DNA of 64,000 bases from Micromonospora olivasterospora (GTDB lineage: Bacteria > Actinomycetota > Actinomycetes > Mycobacteriales > Micromonosporaceae), in assembly GCF_007830265.1 (NCBI RefSeq), contig NZ_VLKE01000001.1, positions 372,001-436,000 on the forward strand, in the 5' to 3' direction. Position numbers and translations under genes: made by a program. How positions within the stretch are numbered: the first letter of the stretch is position 1; every line of letters begins with the position of its first letter. This document shows, piece after piece, positions 35,745 to 43,815 of the stretch. Below the pieces are notes generated by a model. That model saw only the letters and a list, made by a program, of their open reading frames with translations, was not told where the DNA came from and ran no database searches.

Positions 35745-36104
35745 TCAGGTCATGTCGAGGCGAAGGATCCCGCCGACTCCGACGTTTTCGGCGGCATGCT
35801 CCTTGATGATGACCACCACCTTGACGGTGTCGCCCCAGTCACTGGCCTGGACGACATCGTGGAGCGCCTTCACTATCCGACGCTTGAGCTCCACGCTCTT
35901 GCCGGGCGCCGTGTACAGGAAGAACGTGATCTCGTAGCCGTCCTTCACCGTGCAGTTCTCGGGTGGCAGCGGCACGAGGTAGACGCTGCGCATGTGCGGG
36001 GGCAACTCGAAGGCTGTCTGCGCCGCACACCCGATTTCGTCGACAAACGTGGGGAGATCGACCCTGTCGAGCGGGAGATCGGTCATGCCGACGACGCTGA
36101 CCAT
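35745..36104 (-). CDS. Tautomerase-superfamily-like protein without Pro-1
   Basis: 119 residues. ATG at 36104 follows AGGAAGG; a longer frame to 36233 is rejected as Arg-rich. The second half matches the tautomerase pattern: KRRIVKALHDVVQAS, then VKVVVIIKEHAAENVGVGG. Family enzymes need an N-terminal Pro after Met removal, but here the start is MVSVVGMTDLPLD, so it either works differently or is not an enzyme. It sits between the importer and the aldo/keto reductase in one operon. Confidence 0.65.
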   Translation of the reverse strand: MVSVVGMTDLPLDRVDLPTFVDEIGCAAQTAFELPPHMRSVYLVPLPPENCTVKDGYEITFFLYTAPGKSVELKRRIVKALHDVVQASDWGDTVKVVVIIKEHAAENVGVGGILRLDMT

Positions 36105-36150
36105 GGTGTTTTCCTTCCTGAGGGGCTGCGGTTCGAGGGGCTGCGAGGAG

Positions 36151-36969
36151 TCAGGGCGTCTTCTTGAGGCCCTTGTAGGTGTTCGCGATCCAGGTCTTGT
36201 AGTCCGCGGACTGCATGAACGAGGTCGCCGCATCGAGCCAGGCGGTGTTCTTGTAGCCCTCCTTGACGACCCAGAGCGTGCCTCCGTAGGTGCGGTAGAC
36301 CTCTGGCGTCTCCTCGTAAAGGGCCTTTATCGAGGGGTCCTTCATCAGGTAGACGGTGATCGAGGGAGCGGTCATCGCGTCCAGGTCGGGGAACGCCGCG
36401 GCCTTGCTGCGCGGGTTGACCTCAACCCAGCGGAGGTTCTTCGGGTTGGAGGTGACGTCGAGGATTGTGGGCGCCTCGACGCCCTTCGCGAGCTCGATGA
36501 GGCCGTTGGCGGCGAGGAGTTGAAGCTCCCGGGCGCGATTCGCGGAGTCGTTGGCGATGCCGATGCGCGCCCCGTTCGGGAGTGCGTCGGCCGAGTCGTA
36601 CTTGCTCGAGACGAACTGCACGGCCGTGGTCTGCAGCCAGGGACCGTAGGTGACGAGCGATGATCCGTTGCTGTCCTTGTAGCTTTTGAGGTAGTTTGCG
36701 TTCTGGAAGAAGTTGGCGTCGATGCTGCCGTCCTCGGTGGCCCGATTCATGGCGATGTTGTCGTCGAACACCTGGACCTTCATCGTGTAGCCCTGCTGAG
36801 CCAGATGCTCGGCCACGAAGTTCAGGTCGGGCTCCTCGCGGGCGAGTACGCCGATCCTGACCGTCTTGCCGTCGCCTCCGGAGGCGGAGCCGGACGAGCA
36901 GGCCGCGAGGGACACGGCCAGGGCGCCGACGACGAAGAGCGTGATCACTCTCCTGAGGGGGTTTCTCAT
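36151..36969 (-). CDS. MetQ/NlpA-family substrate-binding lipoprotein
   Basis: 272 residues. The signal peptide and lipobox are MRNPLRRVITLFVVGALAVS then LAACSSG, Cys near residue 24. Family landmarks are TVRIGVLAREEPDLNFVAEH, FDDNIAMNRATEDGSIDANF and ALPNGARIGIANDSANRARE. ATG at 36969 has AAAGG upstream; the alternative at 36999 lacks a site. It captures the ligand outside the membrane for the MetI-MetN-type importer encoded just upstream. Family ligands include methionine, its derivatives and other organosulfur or amino-acid compounds. Confidence 0.9.
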   Translation of the reverse strand: MRNPLRRVITLFVVGALAVSLAACSSGSASGGDGKTVRIGVLAREEPDLNFVAEHLAQQGYTMKVQVFDDNIAMNRATEDGSIDANFFQNANYLKSYKDSNGSSLVTYGPWLQTTAVQFVSSKYDSADALPNGARIGIANDSANRARELQLLAANGLIELAKGVEAPTILDVTSNPKNLRWVEVNPRSKAAAFPDLDAMTAPSITVYLMKDPSIKALYEETPEVYRTYGGTLWVVKEGYKNTAWLDAATSFMQSADYKTWIANTYKGLKKTP

Positions 36970-37009
36970 GGGGGTGCTGCCTTTCGTGCTGGGACTCATG
37001 GGGCTGGAG

Positions 37010-37672
37010 TTACCGGAGTTTGCGGTAGAGGGCGTTGCCGCCGAGCTGAATGCCGATCACCATGACGACCAGGATCGCTACGGTGCCGTACATGATGTGG
37101 TCGTTGAAGTTCTGGTAGCCGTAGGTCAGGGCGACGGCACCCAGGCCGCCCGCGCCGATCGTGCCGGCCACTGCGGTGAAGCCGAGCAGCGAGATCACGC
37201 CGAGCGTCATCTGCGAGACGATCGCCGGTACCGACTCGGTGACGATGACCCGGAAGGTGATCTGCCGGTCGCTCGCGCCGAAGGATCGTGCCGCCTCGAT
37301 GAGGCTCGGATTGACCTCCTTGAAGGCGCTCTCGAGGAGCCGCGCGATCAGCGGGCTGCCCGCGAATGTGATGGCGAAGACCGCCGCCCACACGCCGATC
37401 GACGTGCCGAGTACCAGGCGGGTTAGCGGGATGATCGAGATGGCGAGGATGATGAACGGCACCGACCGCAGCATGCTGATAACGGTGCTCACGATTTCGT
37501 GGACCGTCCGGTTGGGTCGGAGCCCGTGTGTGTCGGTCGTTACGAGGACCAGTGCGAGCGTGAACCCCACCAGGGTGCACGTGATGAACGAGCCGAGCAG
37601 CATGGTGATGGTGTCAAGCAGCCCGGGCAGGATGATCCGCTTGAAGAGCTCGGAAAACTCGTATTGGTACAT
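37010..37672 (-). CDS. MetI-type ABC transporter permease
   Basis: 220 residues with five or six membrane helices (SELFKRIILPGLLDTITMLL, FVITSTLV-like first helices). The coupling EAA-type loop is SAFKEVNPSLIEAARSFGAS followed by DRQITFRVIVTESVPAIV. ATG at 37672 overlaps the ATPase stop by one base (TGATG). The long upstream frame to 38026 is shadow sequence. It forms the channel for the substrate delivered by the MetQ-type lipoprotein. Confidence 0.92.
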   Translation of the reverse strand: MYQYEFSELFKRIILPGLLDTITMLLGSFITCTLVGFTLALVLVTTDTHGLRPNRTVHEIVSTVISMLRSVPFIILAISIIPLTRLVLGTSIGVWAAVFAITFAGSPLIARLLESAFKEVNPSLIEAARSFGASDRQITFRVIVTESVPAIVSQMTLGVISLLGFTAVAGTIGAGGLGAVALTYGYQNFNDHIMYGTVAILVVMVIGIQLGGNALYRKLR

Positions 37673-38634
37673 CAGATCTCCCTCCAGTCGGCCCCGAGCG
37701 CGGTCAGGCCGTCGCACACCGCGCGAAGATCGGCGTCGGCCACATGAAGCAGGAACGATCCCGAGACCCGGTCCCGGTAGCGGTCGAGCCCGCCCCACGA
37801 GATCTCGAACGGCACGCCGGTGCGGATGGCGAGCTGCGACAGCAGACTGGTCTCCGCGACGTCCCGCTGGACGACCCGGACGAGCGAGGTGCCGGGAGCG
37901 ACTTCTGGGCGACGCCCCGCGTCGCGGATGAAGTCCCCCAGCAGCTCCGGATTCTCCAGGAAGAAGTGCTCGACGGCCCCCTTCGCGCGCAGGTGCCCGT
38001 CGCTGAGCAGGCCCATCCGAGTGCACACGGACTTCATGACCGCCACCTCGTGGGTCACCACGACGATCGTGAGGCCGAGTTCGCCATTGATGCGCTTGAG
38101 GAGATCGAGGACCGCCTCAGTGATGTTCGGATCGAGCGCGGAGGTGGCCTCGTCGCACAGCAGGATCGTCGGATCGTTCACCAGGGCCCGCGCGATGGCG
38201 ACCCGCTGCTTCTGCCCACCGCTCAACTCCCGGGGCAGCGCCTTGAGCTTCTCGCCGAGTCCGACGAGGTCGAGGAGATCGCGCACCTTCCGGTCGGCCG
38301 CTGATCTGCGTACGCCCTGGCACTTGAGAGGGAAGTACACGTTGTCGTAAACGTTCTTGCGCTCCATCAGGGAGAACTGCTGGAACACCATGCCGATCCG
38401 GCGGCGGAACTGCGGCAAGTCCCGATCGCCGATGGCGCGTACGTCCGTGCCGTCGACGATGAGGCTGCCGCTGTCGATCTCCTCGAGCCGGTTGATGCAC
38501 CGCAGCAGCGTGGACTTCCCCGCGCCGCTCACGCCGACCAGACCAAAGATCTCTCTCTGGTCGATATTCAGGTTTATATCGTCGAGCACGACGTGATCGC
38601 CGTAGGACTTTCTCAGGTCGCGGAACTCGATCAC
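37672..38634 (-). CDS. MetN-type ABC transporter ATPase with C-terminal NIL domain
   Basis: 320 residues. Walker A is GLVGVSGAGKSTLLRCINRL, Q-loop GMVFQQFSLM, signature ELSGGQKQRVAIARAL, Walker B ILLCDEATSALDP and switch His in VVVTHEVAVM. The last ~80 residues (SLLSQLAIRTGVPFEISWGG, LLHVADADLRAVCDGLTAL) are a NIL domain, which in MetN binds methionine and shuts down transport, so this importer may also sense a sulfur amino acid. GTG at 38634 has AAGGAAAC about 10 bases upstream. First gene of the operon. Confidence 0.93.
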   Translation of the reverse strand: MIEFRDLRKSYGDHVVLDDINLNIDQREIFGLVGVSGAGKSTLLRCINRLEEIDSGSLIVDGTDVRAIGDRDLPQFRRRIGMVFQQFSLMERKNVYDNVYFPLKCQGVRRSAADRKVRDLLDLVGLGEKLKALPRELSGGQKQRVAIARALVNDPTILLCDEATSALDPNITEAVLDLLKRINGELGLTIVVVTHEVAVMKSVCTRMGLLSDGHLRAKGAVEHFFLENPELLGDFIRDAGRRPEVAPGTSLVRVVQRDVAETSLLSQLAIRTGVPFEISWGGLDRYRDRVSGSFLLHVADADLRAVCDGLTALGADWREI

Positions 38635-39003
38635 CGTCGCTGTGTTTCCTTCCCACGCTCACTTCAACCTCGACACAATCCGGAAAATGGCAGGCGACAG
38701 CGCGCCGGTGTGGTGAGTTGCCCCTGGTTGAACCTCGTGCGACGCATCGTCACCGACACCGTTTTTGATCCGTCGAAAATCGTCTACGGAAAGTCAACCG
38801 CCGGCATGACGGCGGGTTATACCCTCGCCGAAGGCGCCTCCGATGCCCCGATCTCACCGACATCGAGGCGGCGGGTCCGGGTCATGGCACACACTGTCCG
38901 TCCTGCCAGCGTCACACCGCGACACTGCTCGCGTATGCCGGGTGACCAGCAATTTCACCATGCCGGAACCCTACTAAACCTAGCGACCAAGTAGGGTAGG
39001 GCT
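38635..39003. promoter_or_regulatory. Divergent control region, 369 bp
   Basis: It lies between the metN-type gene (minus) and the FAD-protein gene (plus). ACCCTACT (38968-38975) and AGTAGGGT (38990-38997) form an 8-bp inverted repeat immediately before the plus-strand GTG, a good operator candidate. A hairpin-forming GCCGGCATGACGGC lies near 38800-38815. A short plus frame near 38883-38942 with a CPSCQRHT zinc-like motif is noted but not called. I did not recognise a SAM riboswitch. Confidence 0.5.
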
Positions 39004-41064
39004 GTGACCCGGTTCATAGACATTCGTCCACTATGGACATCCCGCCCCTCCCGCCCCGTCATCGCGCTCATCGGCGCAGGCCCCCGGGGGGTATCGCTGC
39101 TCGAGCGAATCGGTGCGAATCTCGCGGACTTCACCGATATCGACCACCTAGACATACTTGTCATTGACGACACTCAACTCGGTGCGGGTCGCATCTGGCG
39201 TACCGACCAAACGCGCCAGATGTGCATGAACACCCTCGCGGGGGCCGTGACACTCTTCACCGACGACACCGTGACGATGGCCGGCCCGGTCGCACCCGGG
39301 CCCACGCTGTTCGAGTGGTGCCAGCTCGCACTCGATGCCGCGCACCCGTCGCCGTCGTCGGCGATCCAGGTGGCAGACATCGATCCGGCCCACCGCGCCG
39401 CGTTCGCCTCGCTTGCCGTCCGCCCGGGCTTCGTCGACGACTACCGCGACGAGCTTGAGGCGATCACGGTTGCATCCCATCCAAGCCGATCACTTTATGG
39501 CGAGTACATCCGCTGGTGCTTCGAGCGGGCACTCAACACCATGCCGGAACGCGTGACGGTTGCCACCCACCTGGCGCGAGCAGTCGGCATACGCGAGGAC
39601 GGCGGGCGCCAGCTCATCGAACTCAGCACCGGTGAGGTGCTCGCGTGCGATGCCGTCGTGGCCGCGACCGGGTGGATGCCGCGCGACCACACGTCCGAGG
39701 AGCACGGCTTCCTGGCGGTGCTGGCCAGGCATCCCGAGATGATGTGGGTACGTCCCGACAACCCGATCGACCAGGCCCTCGGGGATGTTCCGGACGGGGC
39801 GACCGCGATCGTACGCGGGCTCGGGATGGGCTTCTTCGACGCGATGACGCTGCTGACCATCGGCCGCGGTGGGCGATTCGTCGACGACTCGCTGACGCGG
39901 GCGGGAGTGCGCTACGAACCGTCGGGCCGCGAGCCGAAGATGCACGTCACCTCTCACCGGGGCGTCCCGTACCGGGCGAAGTCGCTCTACGGCTCCCTGC
40001 CACCCTCGGCGCCGCAGCGTCACCTGCGGTCGGTCGACTGGTCGACAATCCCACGCCCCATCGACTTCGACCGTCAGGTGTGGCCGCTCATCGTCAAGGA
40101 TGCATTCGTCGACTACTACGAGACGCTTCACCGCGTGCGCCCCGAAGCGTTCGCCGCCCCACTGACCACGGTCCTCGCGACGATCGACACCACCGAAGGC
40201 CTGCCGTCGGCACTCGACGCCGCGATAGCGCCACACGTTCCGGACGCCACGGACCGCTTCGACCTGCCGGCGGCGATGTCGCCGGTCCGCGGAGCGTTCC
40301 CCGATCCCGAGACATTCACCGCCTGGGTCGTCGACTACATGGCCGACGACCTCACCGAGTCGGCGAAGGGACGGGACAGCGCCATCAAGGCCGGACTGTG
40401 GTCGATCAGCGCGGCGCGACAGCTGGCGAACGCCATCGGAACGTTCGGCGGCTTCGACGCCGAGTCGCGCGCGAGCGGCTTCCGCGCCCTGCAGGCGTTC
40501 GGCGGCATGGTCGGCAGCGGCCCACCGGCCTTTCGCAGCCGGCAGTTGCTGGCCCTCGTGGACGCCGGTCTCGTCAGGTTCATCGGCCCCGCGGCGCATG
40601 TCATCGCCGACGACGAGCTCGGCCTCTTCCGCGCCGAGTCGCCCGCTGTCGCCGGTTCCGCCGTCACCAGTCCCGTGCTCATCGACGCGTGGATGCACGC
40701 GCACGACGTCACGGCCAGCGCCGATACCCTCACCCACTCGCTCGCGGCGGCGGGCCGCATGCGTCCATTCAGCGTCCGCGGACGGGACGGACGCCGGCAC
40801 CCCACCGGCGGATTCGATGTCGACCCCCAGACGGGGCTACTGGTCCGTCCCGACGGCACGCGCGACACCGCGTTCCACGTCGCCGGCATCCCCCTTGACG
40901 AGGTAATGGGCGACACGATCATCAGCCCGATGCCGCGCACCGATCCCACGATGCTGCGTGAGACCGACCGCGTGGCTTGTAGCGTCCTGCGGGTGGCGGC
41001 CGAGGCCGCCACCTCCCTTCGTACGTCGAGGGGAAGCCGCGTTTCGCCGACGTTCAACGGTTGA
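39004..41064 (+). CDS. FAD/NAD(P)-binding protein (NAD_binding_9 type)
   Basis: 686 residues. The dinucleotide-binding start is VIALIGAGPRGVSLLERIGA (residues ~20-40), with TQLGAGRIWRTDQTRQMCMN and AVVAATGWMPRD as later FAD/NAD motifs. GTG at 39004 is the first in-frame start, with GTAGGG just before. Proteins of this group are large flavoproteins, several linked to sulfur or amino-acid monooxygenase chemistry, but the reaction of most is unknown. The position, divergent from the importer operon with a palindrome at its start, suggests a shared pathway and shared control. Confidence 0.85.
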   Translation: MTRFIDIRPLWTSRPSRPVIALIGAGPRGVSLLERIGANLADFTDIDHLDILVIDDTQLGAGRIWRTDQTRQMCMNTLAGAVTLFTDDTVTMAGPVAPGPTLFEWCQLALDAAHPSPSSAIQVADIDPAHRAAFASLAVRPGFVDDYRDELEAITVASHPSRSLYGEYIRWCFERALNTMPERVTVATHLARAVGIREDGGRQLIELSTGEVLACDAVVAATGWMPRDHTSEEHGFLAVLARHPEMMWVRPDNPIDQALGDVPDGATAIVRGLGMGFFDAMTLLTIGRGGRFVDDSLTRAGVRYEPSGREPKMHVTSHRGVPYRAKSLYGSLPPSAPQRHLRSVDWSTIPRPIDFDRQVWPLIVKDAFVDYYETLHRVRPEAFAAPLTTVLATIDTTEGLPSALDAAIAPHVPDATDRFDLPAAMSPVRGAFPDPETFTAWVVDYMADDLTESAKGRDSAIKAGLWSISAARQLANAIGTFGGFDAESRASGFRALQAFGGMVGSGPPAFRSRQLLALVDAGLVRFIGPAAHVIADDELGLFRAESPAVAGSAVTSPVLIDAWMHAHDVTASADTLTHSLAAAGRMRPFSVRGRDGRRHPTGGFDVDPQTGLLVRPDGTRDTAFHVAGIPLDEVMGDTIISPMPRTDPTMLRETDRVACSVLRVAAEAATSLRTSRGSRVSPTFNG

Positions 41065-41199
41065 CAATGGCGCCTCCCCAGCTTCCGGCGGCGGCACCGT
41101 GCTGCTCGACGACGCCGAGCCGGGCGTGCCCTACTCGGTGCACGGGACGCTCGGAACCTCGCTCCGGCCTCGGCGCACGCGGGCCGCCCAGGCCCCTGC

Positions 41200-41390
41200 C
41201 GGCAACACAGCCGGGCAGCGCCACCGGGCCGAGGACATCCAAGAGCGCCATCGCGTCATCCTCACCAACCCTCGCCGCAGCGGGTGGCAGGTGTGGAACA
41301 AGCAACGTACCGATGAGGTATTACTGGACGTCGAGGACGTGGCGATGGACCACACCGGCGTCATGCGCTGGAGCGCGCCCGACGCCCGAC
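41200..41390 (+). pseudogene. Serine recombinase fragment
   Basis: The plus frame reads ERHRVILTNPRRSGWQVWNK then QRTDEVLLDVEDVAMDHTGV and MRWSAPDA. This is the conserved ILxNPRYTGxQVWNKQRTDEVL segment of the Recombinase domain of large serine integrases. Nothing of the catalytic N-terminus remains. The fragment is followed directly by a transporter fragment on the other strand. Confidence 0.7.
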
Positions 41391-41573
41391 GAGTCGTCGC
41401 TGCACCCGGTCCACCAGCGGATCCAAAGCCACCGCGAAGAACACCGCGGCCACCACCCAGCTCAACACACGCTGGGTCTGCCACATCAACGCCAGCCCGA
41501 CCAGGGTGACGAGAACCAAACCGATGACGATAAGCGTCCGGCGGACGGTGACCCGCTCGTCTGCAGCGCTCAT
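41380..41573 (-). pseudogene. AI-2E-family transporter N-terminal fragment
   Basis: From ATG at 41573 it reads MSAADERVTVRRTLIVIGLV then LVTLVGLALMWQTQRVLSWV and FFAVALDPLVDRVQRRL, the first two membrane helices of AI-2E (PerM-like) exporters. It then stops at the serine recombinase fragment. The normal protein is over 300 residues. Confidence 0.65.
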
Positions 41574-41741
41574 CCGACGCAGCTACTTTCCGCGAGGGAA
41601 CAAGGGCTCAACGCAACCCCCTCGTACCCGACGAGGAGCCGTTGAAGGCTTGAGGAACTGTTACGAGATCAGTTGCCGACTCCGACGTACGTGCCCAAAC
41701 AGGGCTGGACCACTCCACCAGTGCCACATGGCGGTAGCCGC

Positions 41742-41891
41742 CTACGCCCTTCTGCGGACCCAGCCGGCGATCACGGTCGCGACGAACAGGAGCGCACCGA
41801 CCACGGTGAGCCAGAACAGGCCCTTGACCACCAGCCCGATGATCACCAGAACCAGCCAGAGCAGCAACAGTGCAACGATCAGTGCGATCAC
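41742..41891 (-). CDS. Small hydrophobic membrane protein, 49 aa
   Basis: GTG at 41891 opens VIALIVALLLLWLVLVIIGL, then VVKGLFWLTVVGALLFVATV, then IAGWVRRRA and TAG at 41742-41744. These are two membrane helices with a basic end. GTAGG lies 8 bases upstream. It closely resembles the short 'hydrophobic protein' family common in actinobacteria (LLWLVLxxxGxVVKGLxWLxxxG), whose function is unknown. Too short for most gene finders. Confidence 0.75.
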   Translation of the reverse strand: MIALIVALLLLWLVLVIIGLVVKGLFWLTVVGALLFVATVIAGWVRRRA

Positions 41892-41939
41892 CCGCGTCGC
41901 CTACCCGTACGTCTGCCGCACAAACCATGCGGTCAACGG

Positions 41940-42105
41940 GGCGCTGTTGCGTTGGCGGATCGGTGGACACGCCGGGCCGCGTCACCGGGCATTGTCAGAT
42001 GGCTCGGGCCAGTTCCGTGAACGCGGCGGCCACCCGCAGACCGGGCGGGACGTCAGCGGTGAGTTCGTAGTGTCCGCTCCACCGATCCGCCAACGCAACA
42101 GCGCC
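41940..42105. repeat. 166-bp segment with perfect 28-bp terminal inverted repeats (MITE-like)
   Basis: The 28 bases at 41940-41967 (beginning GGCGCTGTTGCGTTGG) recur exactly as reverse complement at 42078-42105. The arms enclose 110 bp with no transposase. I see no target duplication at the edges. The form is that of a miniature inverted-repeat element or the collapsed ends of a lost IS. Confidence 0.7.
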
Positions 42106-42106
42106 G

Positions 42107-42205
42107 CTCGACCGAGCCACCGACATCCTCGAAGCGGTCAACGACGTCCCGTCGATCCGGCACACGGAGCGGGTGCGGGCCCAGCTCGGCGAGCCCCTCA
42201 GGTGA
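42107..42205 (+). pseudogene. C-terminal scrap of an unknown protein
   Basis: Right after the repeat, the plus frame reads LDRATDILEAVNDVPSIRHT then [12 protein letters not shown] and TGA (42203-42205). It has the helical make-up of a regulator C-terminus, but no start. It converges on the LuxR gene and overlaps its stop by 8 bases. Probably cut by the repeat insertion. Confidence 0.4.
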
Positions 42206-42956
42206 TCGGGTCGACGCCGGAGCGGCGACGCTGCACCAACCCGAGGGTGATCGCCTTCAGGGTCAGCTCGGCCTTGTTCCCGACGTCGAGCTTCGACCTG
42301 ATCCGGGTGACGTAGGTGTTCACCGTGGCCTCGGAGATGCCCAGCCTGCGGGCCGTCTGGGCATGCGTCAGGCCCTGGGCGATCAGCTCCAGGGTCGCCG
42401 CCTCCCGGGGAGCGAGCGCGGGCCGGCGGGGCGCCCGGGAACGTGTTCGGTCCCGGCCCGGCCCGGGACCCGGCGCGCAGGCCGGGCCCCCGCCGCCGGC
42501 CGCCTCCCGACCGCCGGTGACCGCGCCGCCGGACCGGCCGCCGCCGACCGGGCGCTCCGGGCCGGGGCCGTCCGCGTCGGCGCGGAGCCGGGCGGAGAGC
42601 ATCGGGCACAGGTAGAACCCGCCGGCCGCGGTGACGTTGAGGGCGATCCGCAGCTGCGTACGCTCGGTCGCGGTGCTCACCACGGAGCGGGCGCCGGCCC
42701 GGATCGCCTCCAGCGTCGTGGCCTTCGTCGACTCCGGCATCATCACCAGGGTCGGGTGTCGCGCGCAGGACCACCGGACCACCTGCGGCAGCGGGTCGAC
42801 CAGGACCACGACCATGTCGGGGCCCCCGCCGGCCGCGGTCACCTCGCTCGCCGTGTCGACGGTGAGCAGGCACCGGACCAGGTCATTGCCGTCGATCAGC
42901 TGGTGCACCCCGCGCCGGGCCAGCGGCTCGGACACCACCACACACACGTCGTACAT
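42198..42956 (-). CDS. LuxR-family regulator with atypical receiver-like N-terminus
   Basis: 252 residues. ATG at 42956 follows GAGGTGGGCGG. The N-terminus ([30 protein letters not shown]) has a receiver-like beta-alpha pattern with one Asp but lacks the acidic pocket, so phosphorylation is doubtful. After a long Gly/Pro/Arg linker (~residues 130-185) the LuxR helix-turn-helix is clear: [40 protein letters not shown]. It neighbours a similar regulator and the eCIS operon, a likely target. Confidence 0.85.
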   Translation of the reverse strand: MYDVCVVVSEPLARRGVHQLIDGNDLVRCLLTVDTASEVTAAGGGPDMVVVLVDPLPQVVRWSCARHPTLVMMPESTKATTLEAIRAGARSVVSTATERTQLRIALNVTAAGGFYLCPMLSARLRADADGPGPERPVGGGRSGGAVTGGREAAGGGGPACAPGPGPGRDRTRSRAPRRPALAPREAATLELIAQGLTHAQTARRLGISEATVNTYVTRIRSKLDVGNKAELTLKAITLGLVQRRRSGVDPIT

Positions 42957-43030
42957 CCGCCCACCTCTCGGTGAGCAGTCAACTACAGAATGGGTGGCGG
43001 GGCGAGGCGAGAAGACCGGCAAATGTGTCG

Positions 43031-43546
43031 TCACACCGACAGATAGCCGAGTTCGACCGCGCGCAGGGTCAGCTCGGCCTTGTTGGCGGCGCCGAGCTTG
43101 CGGCGCAGCCGCTTCGCGTACGTGTTGATGGTCTGTACCGTGACTCCGAGGCGGTGTGCGGCCTGCCGGTGGGTGAGGCCCTGGGCGATGCACCGGAGCG
43201 TCTCCACTTCCCGGGGGCCCAGGGACGCCGGGTCTCCCCGGCCGTCGCCGTCCGGCCGGCCGCCGACCGACGCGGCCACGCTCCGCGACAGGTACGACCC
43301 GCCGGTGAGCACCGCCGACCGGGCCAGATCCAGCTCGTCGGTGCCGTCGCCGTCCCGTAGGACGGCCCGGACCCCGGCGGCGAGCAGCGCCAACGGGGCG
43401 ACCGTCGTCTCGTGGGGCAACACGAGGAGGACCAGCCCGTCGGCGGTGAGGTCGGCCAGCTCCGGCCAACGTTCGCCGGCCAGGTGGTCCCACCGGACCA
43501 CGACCGGCATGGGTCCACCGACTTCGGGCGGGTCGACGGTCGACAT
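43031..43546 (-). CDS. LuxR-family regulator, short
   Basis: 171 residues. ATG at 43546 follows AGGAG by 7 bases; the longer frame to 43801 has no site. A degenerate ~95-residue N-terminus ([20 protein letters not shown]) precedes the LuxR helix-turn-helix: [40 protein letters not shown]. Its HTH is a close relative of the neighbour's, so the pair arose by duplication. It is divergent from the BTAD gene across 269 bp. Confidence 0.85.
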   Translation of the reverse strand: MSTVDPPEVGGPMPVVVRWDHLAGERWPELADLTADGLVLLVLPHETTVAPLALLAAGVRAVLRDGDGTDELDLARSAVLTGGSYLSRSVAASVGGRPDGDGRGDPASLGPREVETLRCIAQGLTHRQAAHRLGVTVQTINTYAKRLRRKLGAANKAELTLRAVELGYLSV

Positions 43547-43815
43547 CAGGTCGCTCCTGGAAGGATAAGTGCCCGAACCCCCAGCGTACCGAGCGCTACC
43601 GATGGTAGTTGCCACGAAAGTCCCCGAATTGACGTCTGCCCATGTCCCCCGACGGCCGAGCAGAATCTCCGGCGCGACGTGGGTCGCCCACCTCCCCAGC
43701 GCAGGCGGTCCCGCCTGCGCCGTGACCGCGCCGACACCGGCGCGGCCCGGTGCTGGCTTCTGGTCGCGGACCAGCAACGGCCCGCGTTGTCGTGGCGACA
43801 AGGGAGACAGATCAC
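43547..43815. promoter_or_regulatory. Divergent promoter region between LuxR and BTAD regulators
   Basis: 269 bp without a gene. Ribosome binding sites flank it on both sides (AGGAG toward the LuxR gene, AGGGAG toward the BTAD gene). No clear repeat operator was found. Confidence 0.5.

Noticed and set aside
38883..38942. Short plus frame with CPSCQRHT
   Set aside because: About 20 codons, no start or site; the zinc-like motif may be chance.
38635..39003. SAM riboswitch in front of the MetNIQ-type operon
   Set aside because: Expected by analogy, but I could not see a conserved riboswitch core; only simple hairpins.
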